Shown piece by piece: positions 7,148-14,395 of a stretch of 24,313 nucleotides of DNA; positions within the stretch are counted from its first letter, which is position 1, and each line of letters opens with the position of its first letter. The notes under the pieces are model-generated. The model had not been told where the DNA came from and ran no database searches. It saw nothing but the letters and a program-made list of their open reading frames with translations. Source of the stretch: JBOHBN01 sp050698355 (GTDB taxonomy: Bacteria > Actinomycetota > Actinomycetes > Streptosporangiales > WHST01); assembly GCA_050698355.1 (NCBI GenBank), contig JBOHBN010000380.1, positions 1 through 24,313 of the forward strand, read 5' to 3'. Position numbers and translations under genes: made by a program.

Positions 7148-7176
7148 GTCCCTTCAGATGGGACAGGAGTCCTGTC
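7148..7176 (+). promoter_or_regulatory. Two overlapping inverted repeats over the MFS ribosome-binding site
   Basis: GTCCC(7)GGGAC spans 7148-7164 and GACAGG-AGT-CCTGTC spans 7162-7176. They overlap by three bases, so only one hairpin can form at a time in RNA. The second one buries the AGGAG ribosome site (7165-7169) that serves the GTG at 7177. They may be operator half-sites for the nearby IclR regulator, or an RNA switch over translation start; the sequence alone does not decide. Confidence 0.5.
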
Positions 7177-8466
7177 GTGACCAAGCAGACCGACTTGTCC
7201 ACCGTGACCTACCGCCAGGGCGCGGACTGGCCGCCGTACGCGCGCCGCGTCCTCGCCTGGAACTGGGTCACCTGGGTACTCAACTTCGCCGACCGCGGCC
7301 TCATCGGGCCGCTGCTGCCGCTCATCATCCCCGCACTGGGACTCTCGTACGGCCTCGCCGGCACGCTCGTCTCGCTGTTCTTCGTCGGCTACCTGTCGAC
7401 CTTCGTGGGCGGGTTCCTCTCCGACAAGTTCGGCCGCAAGCGGGTCAGCGTCTTCTCGATCATCGGGTACGGCATCATCACCTGCCTCACCGCATTCGTC
7501 CGCGGCCCGGTGAGCCTGGGCGCGATACGGGTCGTCACCGGCATCTTCGAGGGATTCCAGTACCCCACGGCCGCGGCGTGGGTGAGCGAGACCTACCCCT
7601 ACCGGCGCCGCGGCAAGGCGCTCGCGATCTGGGAGACCGGCTACAGCCTCGGCACGCTCTTCGGGATCGTCGTGGCGACAGTGGTGGCAGCAGCCTTCGG
7701 CTGGCGCGCCCCGTGGCCGATCGTGGGTGGCCTCAGCATCATCGCCGGGATCCTGTTCGCCAAGTTCGTCAAGGAGCGCCCGCGGAACGAGACACCCGGC
7801 TACGACGAGTCGCTCGTATTGCAGGCCGACGGACCCGCGCCCAAGTACAGGGACGTACTGCGCATCCGCAACGTGTGGGTCGTCTTCGTCCTGCACGGCC
7901 TGTACAATTTCACGTTCTGGATGGCCGGCACGTGGGTCCCCGAGTACGTCATCAAGACCCGGCACCTCGCGTTCACCAGCGGCGGGTTCCTCGCCGCGGC
8001 GCTGTTCGGTGGCGTGACGATCGGGCTCGTACTCAACGGCTACCTGGCGGACCGCTTCGGCCGGATCCGCACGATCAGCGGGCTGACGTTCCTGTCGGTG
8101 ATCTGCTTCGTCTTCTTCGCGCGGGCGTCCGACCCCGTATCGCTGTACATCTTCCTGATCCTGAGCGGCATCTTCGGCGCGTACATCTCGTCGGTCATCG
8201 CGCTCGTGACCGACACGACGAACCCGCAGATCTCGGGCACGGCGTTCGGCGTCGCCCTGTTCGGCGGCGAGATCGGCGCTGTGCTCGGGCCGGTGTCCGG
8301 TGGGCTGATCGCGCAGTTCGTCGGCTTCCAGGTGTTCGTCTACGTGCTCCCGGCCGCACAGCTCGCCGCCGCGCTGCTCGTCTGGCTGGCCAACGAACCG
8401 CGGGGCGAACGCAAACCGCTGCTCAGCCGGCGCGGCGCTCGGGGCGGCCACCGAGGGCCCGCGTGA
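7177..8466 (+). CDS. MFS permease, probable anion or organosulfate importer
   Basis: Encodes 429 residues from the GTG at 7177, chosen because AGGAG lies seven bases upstream; the upstream in-frame ATG at 7138 would start within the leader. About twelve hydrophobic segments are visible, with the MFS motif A as SDKFGRKRVS in the loop after the second helix and a second copy, ADRFGRIRT, in the C-terminal half. The protein resembles the anion:cation or sugar-phosphate symporter branch (FEGFQYPTAAAWVSETYPYRRRGKA). Placed beside an IclR regulator and a sulfatase lacking a signal peptide, it probably imports the sulfated compound; this is inference from context. Its last 44 bases overlap the end of the convergent IclR gene. 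The tail (RRGARGGHRGPA) is basic and lies in that overlap. Confidence 0.88.
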   Translation: MTKQTDLSTVTYRQGADWPPYARRVLAWNWVTWVLNFADRGLIGPLLPLIIPALGLSYGLAGTLVSLFFVGYLSTFVGGFLSDKFGRKRVSVFSIIGYGIITCLTAFVRGPVSLGAIRVVTGIFEGFQYPTAAAWVSETYPYRRRGKALAIWETGYSLGTLFGIVVATVVAAAFGWRAPWPIVGGLSIIAGILFAKFVKERPRNETPGYDESLVLQADGPAPKYRDVLRIRNVWVVFVLHGLYNFTFWMAGTWVPEYVIKTRHLAFTSGGFLAAALFGGVTIGLVLNGYLADRFGRIRTISGLTFLSVICFVFFARASDPVSLYIFLILSGIFGAYISSVIALVTDTTNPQISGTAFGVALFGGEIGAVLGPVSGGLIAQFVGFQVFVYVLPAAQLAAALLVWLANEPRGERKPLLSRRGARGGHRGPA

Positions 8467-9187
8467 TCGCCGCCGCCGCCTCCGCCGCGTACGACACGAC
8501 CCGGTCCAGCGCGGCGCCGCTCATCCGCGCGCTCGGCCCCGAGACCGAGAGCGCGGCCACCGGCCCGGACGCGTCCGCGACCGGCACCGCGACGGCGCCG
8601 ATCCCCTCGATCGTCTCGTCGCGGGCGCGGGCATGGCCGCACTGCCGGATGCGCTCCAACGCCTCCAGCAACCCCTTCCTGGACGGCGGGTCGACGGGCC
8701 GCCAGGCACGGTCGTCCGCTCCGTCGAGAACGCGGCCGAGCTCATCGGCGGGCAGCGCCGCGAGCAGCACCCGGCCCGGCGCCCCCGTCCACAGCGGATA
8801 CGGATACCCGAGCTCGGACTGCGCGCGCAGCTCAGACTGGCTCTGTACCTCCTCGATGAACAGCCGGCTGGCACCGATCCGTACCGAGAGCCCCACGGTC
8901 TCGTCCGTCGCGTCGCGCAGGCCGCGCATGTGCGGAAGCGCGACGTTGCGCAGGTCGAGCCGTTCCCGGTAGGCCATGCCGAGCGTCAGCGTGTGCGGTC
9001 CGAGCCGGTACTTGCGGGTCACGTCGTCCTGCACCACCATCTGCGCGGACTCCAGCGTCCGCAACAACCGCTGCGCCGTGCTCTTGGGGATGTCGACCAT
9101 CCCGGCGAGGTCCCTGGCGCCCAGATCGGCGTCGGAGCTGCGCAGCACGTCCAGGATCAGCAGCGCCTTGCGCAACGACTCGCTCAC
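8423..9187 (-). CDS. IclR-family transcriptional regulator
   Basis: Encodes 254 residues from a GTG preceded by AGGGGG. The N-terminal winged helix-turn-helix (about 1-65) starts SLRKALLILDVL and contains DLAGMVDIPKSTAQRLLRTLE, the recognition helix region of IclR proteins. The C-terminal effector domain (about 80-245) includes RDATDETVGLSVRIG, the PLWTGAPGRVLLAALP segment and RDETIEGIGAVAVPV, all typical. It binds a small molecule and represses or activates adjacent catabolic genes. It is divergent from the sulfatase gene with only 31 bases between starts, and convergent with the MFS gene with a 44-base overlap of ends. It is therefore the likely local regulator of both. Confidence 0.95.
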   Translation of the reverse strand: MSESLRKALLILDVLRSSDADLGARDLAGMVDIPKSTAQRLLRTLESAQMVVQDDVTRKYRLGPHTLTLGMAYRERLDLRNVALPHMRGLRDATDETVGLSVRIGASRLFIEEVQSQSELRAQSELGYPYPLWTGAPGRVLLAALPADELGRVLDGADDRAWRPVDPPSRKGLLEALERIRQCGHARARDETIEGIGAVAVPVADASGPVAALSVSGPSARMSGAALDRVVSYAAEAAAAITRALGGRPERRAG

Positions 9188-9218
9188 CGAAACCCCCTGC
9201 TAAGCATAGGAGACAGCC
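9188..9218. promoter_or_regulatory. Short divergent control region between IclR and sulfatase genes
   Basis: Only 31 bases separate the two starts. They hold the AGGGGG ribosome site of the IclR gene, the AGGAGA site of the sulfatase gene (9208-9213) and a perfect nine-base palindrome, TGCTAAGCA (9198-9206), between them. Promoters for each gene must lie at least partly inside the other coding region. The palindrome is a candidate operator core, though short. Confidence 0.35.
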
Positions 9219-10856
9219 TTGCCTGACCAGCCGGACATCGTCATCGTGCTCGCCGACGACATGGGGTTCTCCGACATCGGCTGCTACGGCGGCGAGGTCG
9301 ACACCCCGAACCTCGACCGTCTCGCGGCCCGCGGTACCCGGCTCACGCAGTTCTACAACACCGCGCGGTGCAGCCCGTCGCGCGCATCGCTGATGACCGG
9401 TCTGCACCCGCACCAGACCGGCATCGGCATCCTCAACTATGACGACTCCCCCGACGGCTACTCCGGCACGCTGAACGACGCCTGCGTGACGATCGCGGAG
9501 GTGCTCGGCTCGGCCGGGTACGCCACGTACCTGTCCGGCAAGTGGCACATGTCCAACGATCTGCGCAACCCGGTCGACTCGTGGCCGACCCGCCGCGGCT
9601 TCGAGCACTTCTACGGCACGCTCGCCGGCGCGGGCAGCTACTTCCAGCCGGCGACGCTCACCCGCGGCGAGACCACCATCGAGCACGAGGCCGACAACCC
9701 GGACTTCTACTACACCGACGCGATCAGCGACAACGCCGCGTCGTTCGTACGCGAACACCACCGCACGCGGTCGTCGGACCCGATGTTCTGCTACCTCGCG
9801 TACACCGCGCCGCACTGGCCACTGCACGCGCGCGAGGAGGACGTCGCCAAGTACAAGGACCGGTTCACCGAAGGGTGGGACGCCCTGCGCGAGAAGCGGT
9901 TGCAGCGTCTCGTCGACAAGGGGATCATCAACCCCGAATGGCCGCTCAGCGATCGTGACCCGCTGGTGCCGGCGTGGGAGCAGACACCCGACCGCGGGTG
10001 GGAGTCGCTGCGGATGGCGGTCTACGCCGCCCAGGTCGACCGGATGGACCAAGGCATCGGCCGCGTCCTCGACGAGCTCGAAGCCGCCGGGCGACTGGAC
10101 AACACCCTGTTCGTGTTCCTCTCCGACAACGGAGGCTGCGCGGAGGAGATGCCGCCGGACTCCGCGCTGGAGTTCGTCACCAGCTTCGTCGACTTCTCCC
10201 CGGTCACCAGGGACGGTCAGCCGGTCGTGCCCGGCAACTCGCCGGACGTGCCGCCGGGACCGGAGACCACGTACGCCACGTACGGCCGACCGTGGGCGAA
10301 CCTGTCGAACACCCCGTTCCGCGAGTACAAGCACTGGATCCACGAGGGCGGTATCGCCACGCCGCTTATCGTGCACTGGCCCGCCGGGCTCGGCGAGCAG
10401 CCGGCGGTGCGGACCACGCCGCACCAGCTGACCGACATCATGCCGACGGTCCTCGAGGCCGCCGGGGCAACGTACCCGCATCGCTTCGGCGGCCGGGACA
10501 TCCTGCCGGCGGAGGGGACGAGCCTGCTCGGCACGCTGCGCGGTGAGCAGCCAGAGCAGGACCGCACGCTGCGCGGTGAGCAGCCAGAGCAGGACCGCAC
10601 GCTGTACTGGGAGCACGAGGGCAACGCCGGGGTGCGCCGCGGCACGTGGAAGCTCGTACGCAAGTACGGGCTCGACTGGGAGCTCTTCGACATGGAGAGT
10701 GACCGCACCGAACTGGACGACGTCTCCGCCGCGCATCCCGACCTGGTCGCCGAGCTGGCCGCCGCGTACGAGGAGTGGGCACGGCGCTGCGGGGTCATCC
10801 CGCGCGAGCGGGTGCTGGAGCTCTACGAACGCCGCGGCCACGCCCTGCCGACCTGA
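9219..10856 (+). CDS. Type I sulfatase (arylsulfatase-like), cytoplasmic
   Basis: Encodes 545 residues from a TTG start; AGGAGA lies five bases upstream and the product begins directly at the conserved PDIVIVLADDMGFSDIG. Type I sulfatases hydrolyse sulfate esters with a formylglycine made from the Cys of C-x-P-S-R; here Cys51 in CSPSRASLMTG. Metal and substrate residues are in place: Asp12-Asp13, Lys108 and His110 (SGKWHM), His199 (TAPHWP), Asp303-Asn304 (LSDNGG) and a Lys in YKHWIHEGG. Layout and length resemble Pseudomonas AtsA. There is no signal peptide, so the substrate must be imported, fitting the adjacent MFS gene. A perfect 33-base tandem duplication adds 11 residues near the C-terminal third. 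No formylglycine-generating enzyme is encoded in the window. Confidence 0.94.
   Translation: MPDQPDIVIVLADDMGFSDIGCYGGEVDTPNLDRLAARGTRLTQFYNTARCSPSRASLMTGLHPHQTGIGILNYDDSPDGYSGTLNDACVTIAEVLGSAGYATYLSGKWHMSNDLRNPVDSWPTRRGFEHFYGTLAGAGSYFQPATLTRGETTIEHEADNPDFYYTDAISDNAASFVREHHRTRSSDPMFCYLAYTAPHWPLHAREEDVAKYKDRFTEGWDALREKRLQRLVDKGIINPEWPLSDRDPLVPAWEQTPDRGWESLRMAVYAAQVDRMDQGIGRVLDELEAAGRLDNTLFVFLSDNGGCAEEMPPDSALEFVTSFVDFSPVTRDGQPVVPGNSPDVPPGPETTYATYGRPWANLSNTPFREYKHWIHEGGIATPLIVHWPAGLGEQPAVRTTPHQLTDIMPTVLEAAGATYPHRFGGRDILPAEGTSLLGTLRGEQPEQDRTLRGEQPEQDRTLYWEHEGNAGVRRGTWKLVRKYGLDWELFDMESDRTELDDVSAAHPDLVAELAAAYEEWARRCGVIPRERVLELYERRGHALPT
10531..10604 (+). repeat. Perfect 33-base tandem duplication inside the sulfatase gene
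   Basis: The 33-base unit starts at 10531 and again at 10564 without a mismatch, then continues for eight more bases from 10597 (about 2.2 copies). In protein it repeats LRGEQPEQDRT once (residues about 438-462), immediately before the conserved LYWEHEGN. Related sulfatases usually have a single short variable loop here. The frame is kept, and perfect identity at the DNA level points to a recent slippage or unequal exchange. Confidence 0.95.
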
Positions 10857-10874
10857 GCAGGTGCCCTCGGTCGC

Positions 10875-12110
10875 TCACCTCCTGCTGATGAGCGGCCACA
10901 TCGTCTGCACCCGCCGGCCGTCGGCCGCGTAGCCGAGGTACGGCAGGCCGAACCCCTGCTCGACGGTGCGCAGCATCGAGTAGTGGTTGTACGGCGTGTC
11001 ATCGACCGAGTGCCGGGGTCCGTGCGTGCTGACGACGACCATGGGGGCGTAGCCGCCGCCGAACACTCCACCGGGCCAGTTCTTCCCGATCTGCGGGTCG
11101 CCCTTCGGCAGCACCGGAGAGTCGCAGCAACCGGACGGGTCCTCCCAGCCGGCGTTCGTGTCCTGGCCGGTGTAGTCGCCCTCGTCGGCCACGATGAAGA
11201 TCACGCTGTTGCCGGTCCAGGCCCTGCTCTCGGTGATCGTGTGCACTGCGTGCTTCAGGAACGCGTCCGCCTTCTGCCGTAGGGCCGCCTCGTTCGCGTC
11301 GGTCCCCGGGTCGTTCGCGTTGCCGTACGGGCAGGGTGCCTCCGCGTGGCCCTGGACGGGCTCGGAGACGCCACCGTGCAGGTTGTTGCAGTTGTCCGGG
11401 CTGATCCACACGTAACGCGGAACCCGTCCGTGATCGAGGTCGGCAGCCATCTGGTCGTACGGCTTGATGTTGTCGCGCCTGGACGGGTTCCTGCGGATGT
11501 CGTTGTAGAGGATGAACGGGTTGTGCTTGCTGGCGTACAGCTCGTTGTCCTCGCTCGGCCACGCGTCACCGAGGTAGCCGGGGTCGGGCATCGCGTCCAT
11601 GTACGCGGCCCACGGGATGTGCCTCGCCTCCAGCTGGTCGACGATGTTCGTGTGCGGGTAGTGGTTGCCCTTCTCCGGGTGCGGGCACTCGCCACCGAAG
11701 GTGGCACCCGGGCTCGGATCGTAGCTCGGGTTCGGGTAGCCGTTGCCGTCGCACCAGCCGTCGTCGTCGTTGGTCCACCAGGTCGATCCGCTGGTCGACG
11801 CGATGTAGTTCGGCTCGCTCGGGTGGGTCACACCGTAGTAGCTGGTGGCGGTCGCGTACCGGTCCGCGAGGCCGTTGAGGAACGGCATGTTCTTCTCGTC
11901 CTCGAGGACGCCGACGCCCGGGCCCTTCGGGGCGTGGTTCTCGATCATGATGGTGAACACGTGATCGAGATGGTGCCCGCCGTAACCGCCCCGGTGATGC
12001 TCGCCGTGTGCCGCCAGCGACGGGAGCGCCCCGCTGGTGGCGAGTATCGTCGCAGCGGCCGTGAGGCCGGCTCCGATCAGCGACCAGCGCCGGGCTGTGC
12101 GATCCAGCAT
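10875..12110 (-). CDS. Secreted phosphoesterase (phospholipase C/acid phosphatase superfamily)
   Basis: Encodes 411 residues. The ATG has an ideal AGGAGG site located inside the end of the upstream phosphatase gene, whose stop is only three bases away, so translation is coupled. An N-terminal signal (TARRWSLIGAGLTAAATILA..., with a twin arginine that may mark Tat export) likely ends at SLAA. The mature protein would begin with the His-rich HGEHHRGGYGGHH. The phosphoesterase fold is shown by HVFTIMIENHAPKG with Glu57-Asn58, GVTHPSEPNYIAS (about 93-105), HIPWAAYMDAMP, VWISPDNCNN and IFIVADEGDYTG. Members hydrolyse phosphomonoesters or phospholipids outside the cell. I cannot tell which; the length is closer to the short acid-phosphatase-like group than to the 500-700-residue phospholipases C. 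Confidence 0.88.
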   Translation of the reverse strand: MLDRTARRWSLIGAGLTAAATILATSGALPSLAAHGEHHRGGYGGHHLDHVFTIMIENHAPKGPGVGVLEDEKNMPFLNGLADRYATATSYYGVTHPSEPNYIASTSGSTWWTNDDDGWCDGNGYPNPSYDPSPGATFGGECPHPEKGNHYPHTNIVDQLEARHIPWAAYMDAMPDPGYLGDAWPSEDNELYASKHNPFILYNDIRRNPSRRDNIKPYDQMAADLDHGRVPRYVWISPDNCNNLHGGVSEPVQGHAEAPCPYGNANDPGTDANEAALRQKADAFLKHAVHTITESRAWTGNSVIFIVADEGDYTGQDTNAGWEDPSGCCDSPVLPKGDPQIGKNWPGGVFGGGYAPMVVVSTHGPRHSVDDTPYNHYSMLRTVEQGFGLPYLGYAADGRRVQTMWPLISRR

Positions 12111-12113
12111 CTG

Positions 12114-14255
12114 TCAACCTCCTCGTACTGTGCTGATAGCGCGATGTAGGACCTTGCCCACCGCGTCGTCGGGTGCGGGCACGCCGAGCAGGTATGCCAC
12201 CGTCGGCGCCACGTCGACGACCCGCACTCTCCGCAGCTCGTTCGGGTGGCCGATGCCGGGACCTGCCATGACGAAAGCGGCGTGCATGTTCACGCTGTGC
12301 GCGAGGTCGATGGTGTTGGGCAGGTAGCCGTGCTGGCCGAAGAACCTCGACAGCGCTACCACCGTGCCCGGCGTGGGCGCGTCGAACTCGTACGGCGGCT
12401 TCGCCACGACGACCACGTCGCCGCTGCGGGTCGGGTAGAGCGAATCGCTGCCCTGCACGTCGCCCAGCTCGTCCTTGGTGAGAACGGTCAGGATCGGCTC
12501 GCCGGACTCGTCGGTGACCGCGCGGAACGCGCGGACGATCCGGCGCTGCACCTCGCGGTAACGGTCGTCGGGCACCACGCCCTCGTCGTGCCTGCTCTTC
12601 AGGTTGATGTAGACCTGCGCGGTTCCGCCCGCCCAGCACGCCTTGGCCCTGGTCACACCGGTGTCGGCGACACCGCAGTTGTACGGCTGGGCGGTGTCTT
12701 GCAAGCCCGCCCGGTGCAGCACCTCGCCGGCGTTGATCGCGTAGTAGGCGGGCGCGAAGCCATGGTCGGCACTCGCGACCACGTCGGTGTCGCCAGGCAG
12801 CAAGGACTCCGCCAGGGCCAGCTTGCGGTCCGCGCCGTGGTAGGCGGCGCGGATGTAGTGCGCGTACCGCGCGGCCGCGCCGGGGTCGGGCGAGCCTTGG
12901 CAGGACGGGTCGCCGTAGCACGGGTTGGGTCCGCCCTGTGGGTCGGCCGGAGTGGTGAGGCCCAGGAACTGGTGGCTGAACTCGTCGGTGGCGTGGTAGC
13001 CGACCATGGCCAGGTCGGTGTCCGGCTGCAGCCTGCCGAGGATGAAGCGCACCACCGCGTTCCCGTACGCCCGGTTCAGCTGCAGGCCCTGCTCCACGTA
13101 CGTCTGCGGGTCGATGATCCCGGCCTCGAGCGGCGCGAAGTCGGCGGCGATCCAGCCGGGAGCGTGATTGGCCAGGTAGGCCTCGAGGTTGTCCGCACCC
13201 GACGCGCCTGCGGGGAGCTTCGCACAGGCTGCCGTCTGGCAGTCGGCGTGCAGCCGCGCGAGGCTGGTGAAGTACAGCTTGAAGTCCGACAGGTCGGGCG
13301 CCAGCGAGATCTGCTTGACGTAGAAGTCGACGGTCTGGCCGGCCCGGTCACCGGTCAGACCGTGCTCGCCGGTGAGCTTGATGTCCTGCCACGTGCCCTC
13401 ACCGAGGGTAGCCACCGCCGCGCCGGCATCCTTGTCGGCATGGCTCGGGACGACGAGCACGGTGTCGTAGCCGCGCTCGCCGTCGGCGGACGAGTCGTAG
13501 ACGTACAGGTCGAAGGTCCGGTCCGGGTTCACCTGCTCGCTGGAGGACGCGACGGTGAGCGTGGTCTGCTGCGCCGGGGTCTTCGGGTCTCCCCGTGGGA
13601 CATTGGTCCAGCCACTGGCCGGGGTGAAGTCAGCGACCTGGTAGCTCAGCCCGAAGGAGGCCGCCGACTCCGCGTCCTGCTCGTCTCGCGGGTAGGCGAC
13701 GACCCCGCGGTCGGAGAAGAAGGTGCCGTAGTCGACGGTCGGGCCGTCGACGTCGTAGTTGGCGGCGCCCGTCCAGTTGACCAGCGCGACCTTGGCGCCC
13801 GCCCGTTCGGCGGACGCGGCAACGGTGTCGGCCTGCAGGACATCGGGAGCGGCGAAGCTGGTGGAGCTGGCGAACGGCTTGGTGGTGTCGTGAAACGTGT
13901 TGTTCGTGGAACCGTGTTGGGCCGGCCAGCCTCCGGTGGCGAGGGAGTACCAACCGACACCGGTGTTCGGCGGGAACGCCTGCATCAGTCCGTTGGCGCC
14001 GCTCACGCCGGTGTCGAGCAAGCGCGCGTACGCGGGCATGGTGCCGGCTCGCGCGTACCGCTCCATGAGATCGGGGCGCATGCCGTCGCTGGAGAAGAAC
14101 AGCACCGGATGCGCTCGGTGTCCGCGACCGTGATCCCCGTGCCCGGCTTTCGCGCGGGCAGGAACCGGTGCGGCGAGAGCAACCATGGCCGTCACGGCGA
14201 CCAGCGCCGCGCCGGCCCGCAGGGTACTCGGTCTGATGGCCACCTGGAGCCGCAT
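12114..14255 (-). CDS. Secreted type I phosphodiesterase / nucleotide pyrophosphatase family protein
   Basis: Encodes 713 residues from the ATG at 14255. A GTG three codons upstream (14264) lies directly against AAGGGG, whereas this ATG has that site at eight bases. A basic N-terminus and hydrophobic stretch, then AAPVPARAKA, form a signal peptide; the mature end would begin with His-rich GHGDHGRGHRAH. Alkaline-phosphatase-superfamily features (numbered from this ATG) are the metal Asp57 in FFSSDGMRPDLM, a likely nucleophile Thr98 in FPPNTGVGWYSLATGG, VGYHATDEFSHQFLG, VVASADHGFAPAY and the late NMHAAFVMAGPGIGH. Such enzymes cleave phosphodiester or pyrophosphate bonds in extracellular nucleotides or phospholipid derivatives. 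A large insert (about 150-380), rich in beta and short repeats, is not recognised. The gene is first in an operon with the phosphoesterase and has a PhoP-box-like site upstream. Confidence 0.88.
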   Translation of the reverse strand: MRLQVAIRPSTLRAGAALVAVTAMVALAAPVPARAKAGHGDHGRGHRAHPVLFFSSDGMRPDLMERYARAGTMPAYARLLDTGVSGANGLMQAFPPNTGVGWYSLATGGWPAQHGSTNNTFHDTTKPFASSTSFAAPDVLQADTVAASAERAGAKVALVNWTGAANYDVDGPTVDYGTFFSDRGVVAYPRDEQDAESAASFGLSYQVADFTPASGWTNVPRGDPKTPAQQTTLTVASSSEQVNPDRTFDLYVYDSSADGERGYDTVLVVPSHADKDAGAAVATLGEGTWQDIKLTGEHGLTGDRAGQTVDFYVKQISLAPDLSDFKLYFTSLARLHADCQTAACAKLPAGASGADNLEAYLANHAPGWIAADFAPLEAGIIDPQTYVEQGLQLNRAYGNAVVRFILGRLQPDTDLAMVGYHATDEFSHQFLGLTTPADPQGGPNPCYGDPSCQGSPDPGAAARYAHYIRAAYHGADRKLALAESLLPGDTDVVASADHGFAPAYYAINAGEVLHRAGLQDTAQPYNCGVADTGVTRAKACWAGGTAQVYINLKSRHDEGVVPDDRYREVQRRIVRAFRAVTDESGEPILTVLTKDELGDVQGSDSLYPTRSGDVVVVAKPPYEFDAPTPGTVVALSRFFGQHGYLPNTIDLAHSVNMHAAFVMAGPGIGHPNELRRVRVVDVAPTVAYLLGVPAPDDAVGKVLHRAISTVRGG

Positions 14256-14309
14256 CCGTCCCACCCCTTCCCAACCCGACCGCCGATCAGGATAGGACCA
14301 GGGATGCCC

Positions 14310-14342
14310 GCGTACCAGTGGTTCACGAGTAGTTCAAGTGGG
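14310..14342. promoter_or_regulatory. Candidate PhoP (PHO) box of 11-base direct repeats
   Basis: Three consecutive 11-base units: a weak GCGTACC (14310-14316), then GTTCACGAGTA (14321-14331) and GTTCAAGTGGG (14332-14342). Streptomyces PHO boxes consist of 11-base units whose first seven bases approach GTTCACC. For the phosphatase operon on the minus strand, a possible -10 (TATCCT, read on the minus strand at 14289-14294) would put its -35 position at about 14312-14317, inside the first unit, as expected for PhoP activation. The strong units read in the direction of the plus-strand MFS gene, so that gene could be controlled as well. Confidence 0.5.
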
Positions 14343-14395
14343 AGTAACCGGCTGCCCGCGGGCGAACCAACCGCCTGTCCGACCCGTCAGGCAGG

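Noticed and set aside
7060..8451. A 463-codon minus-strand frame antisense to the MFS permease.
   Set aside because: Product is Glu/Asp/Arg-rich without hydrophobic core or motif; the plus strand clearly encodes a twelve-helix transporter.
8832..10841. A long open frame on the minus strand, antisense to the sulfatase gene.
   Set aside because: High GC makes long antisense frames common. The product is Arg/Val-rich low-complexity sequence with no recognisable domain, while the plus-strand sulfatase has a full set of catalytic motifs.
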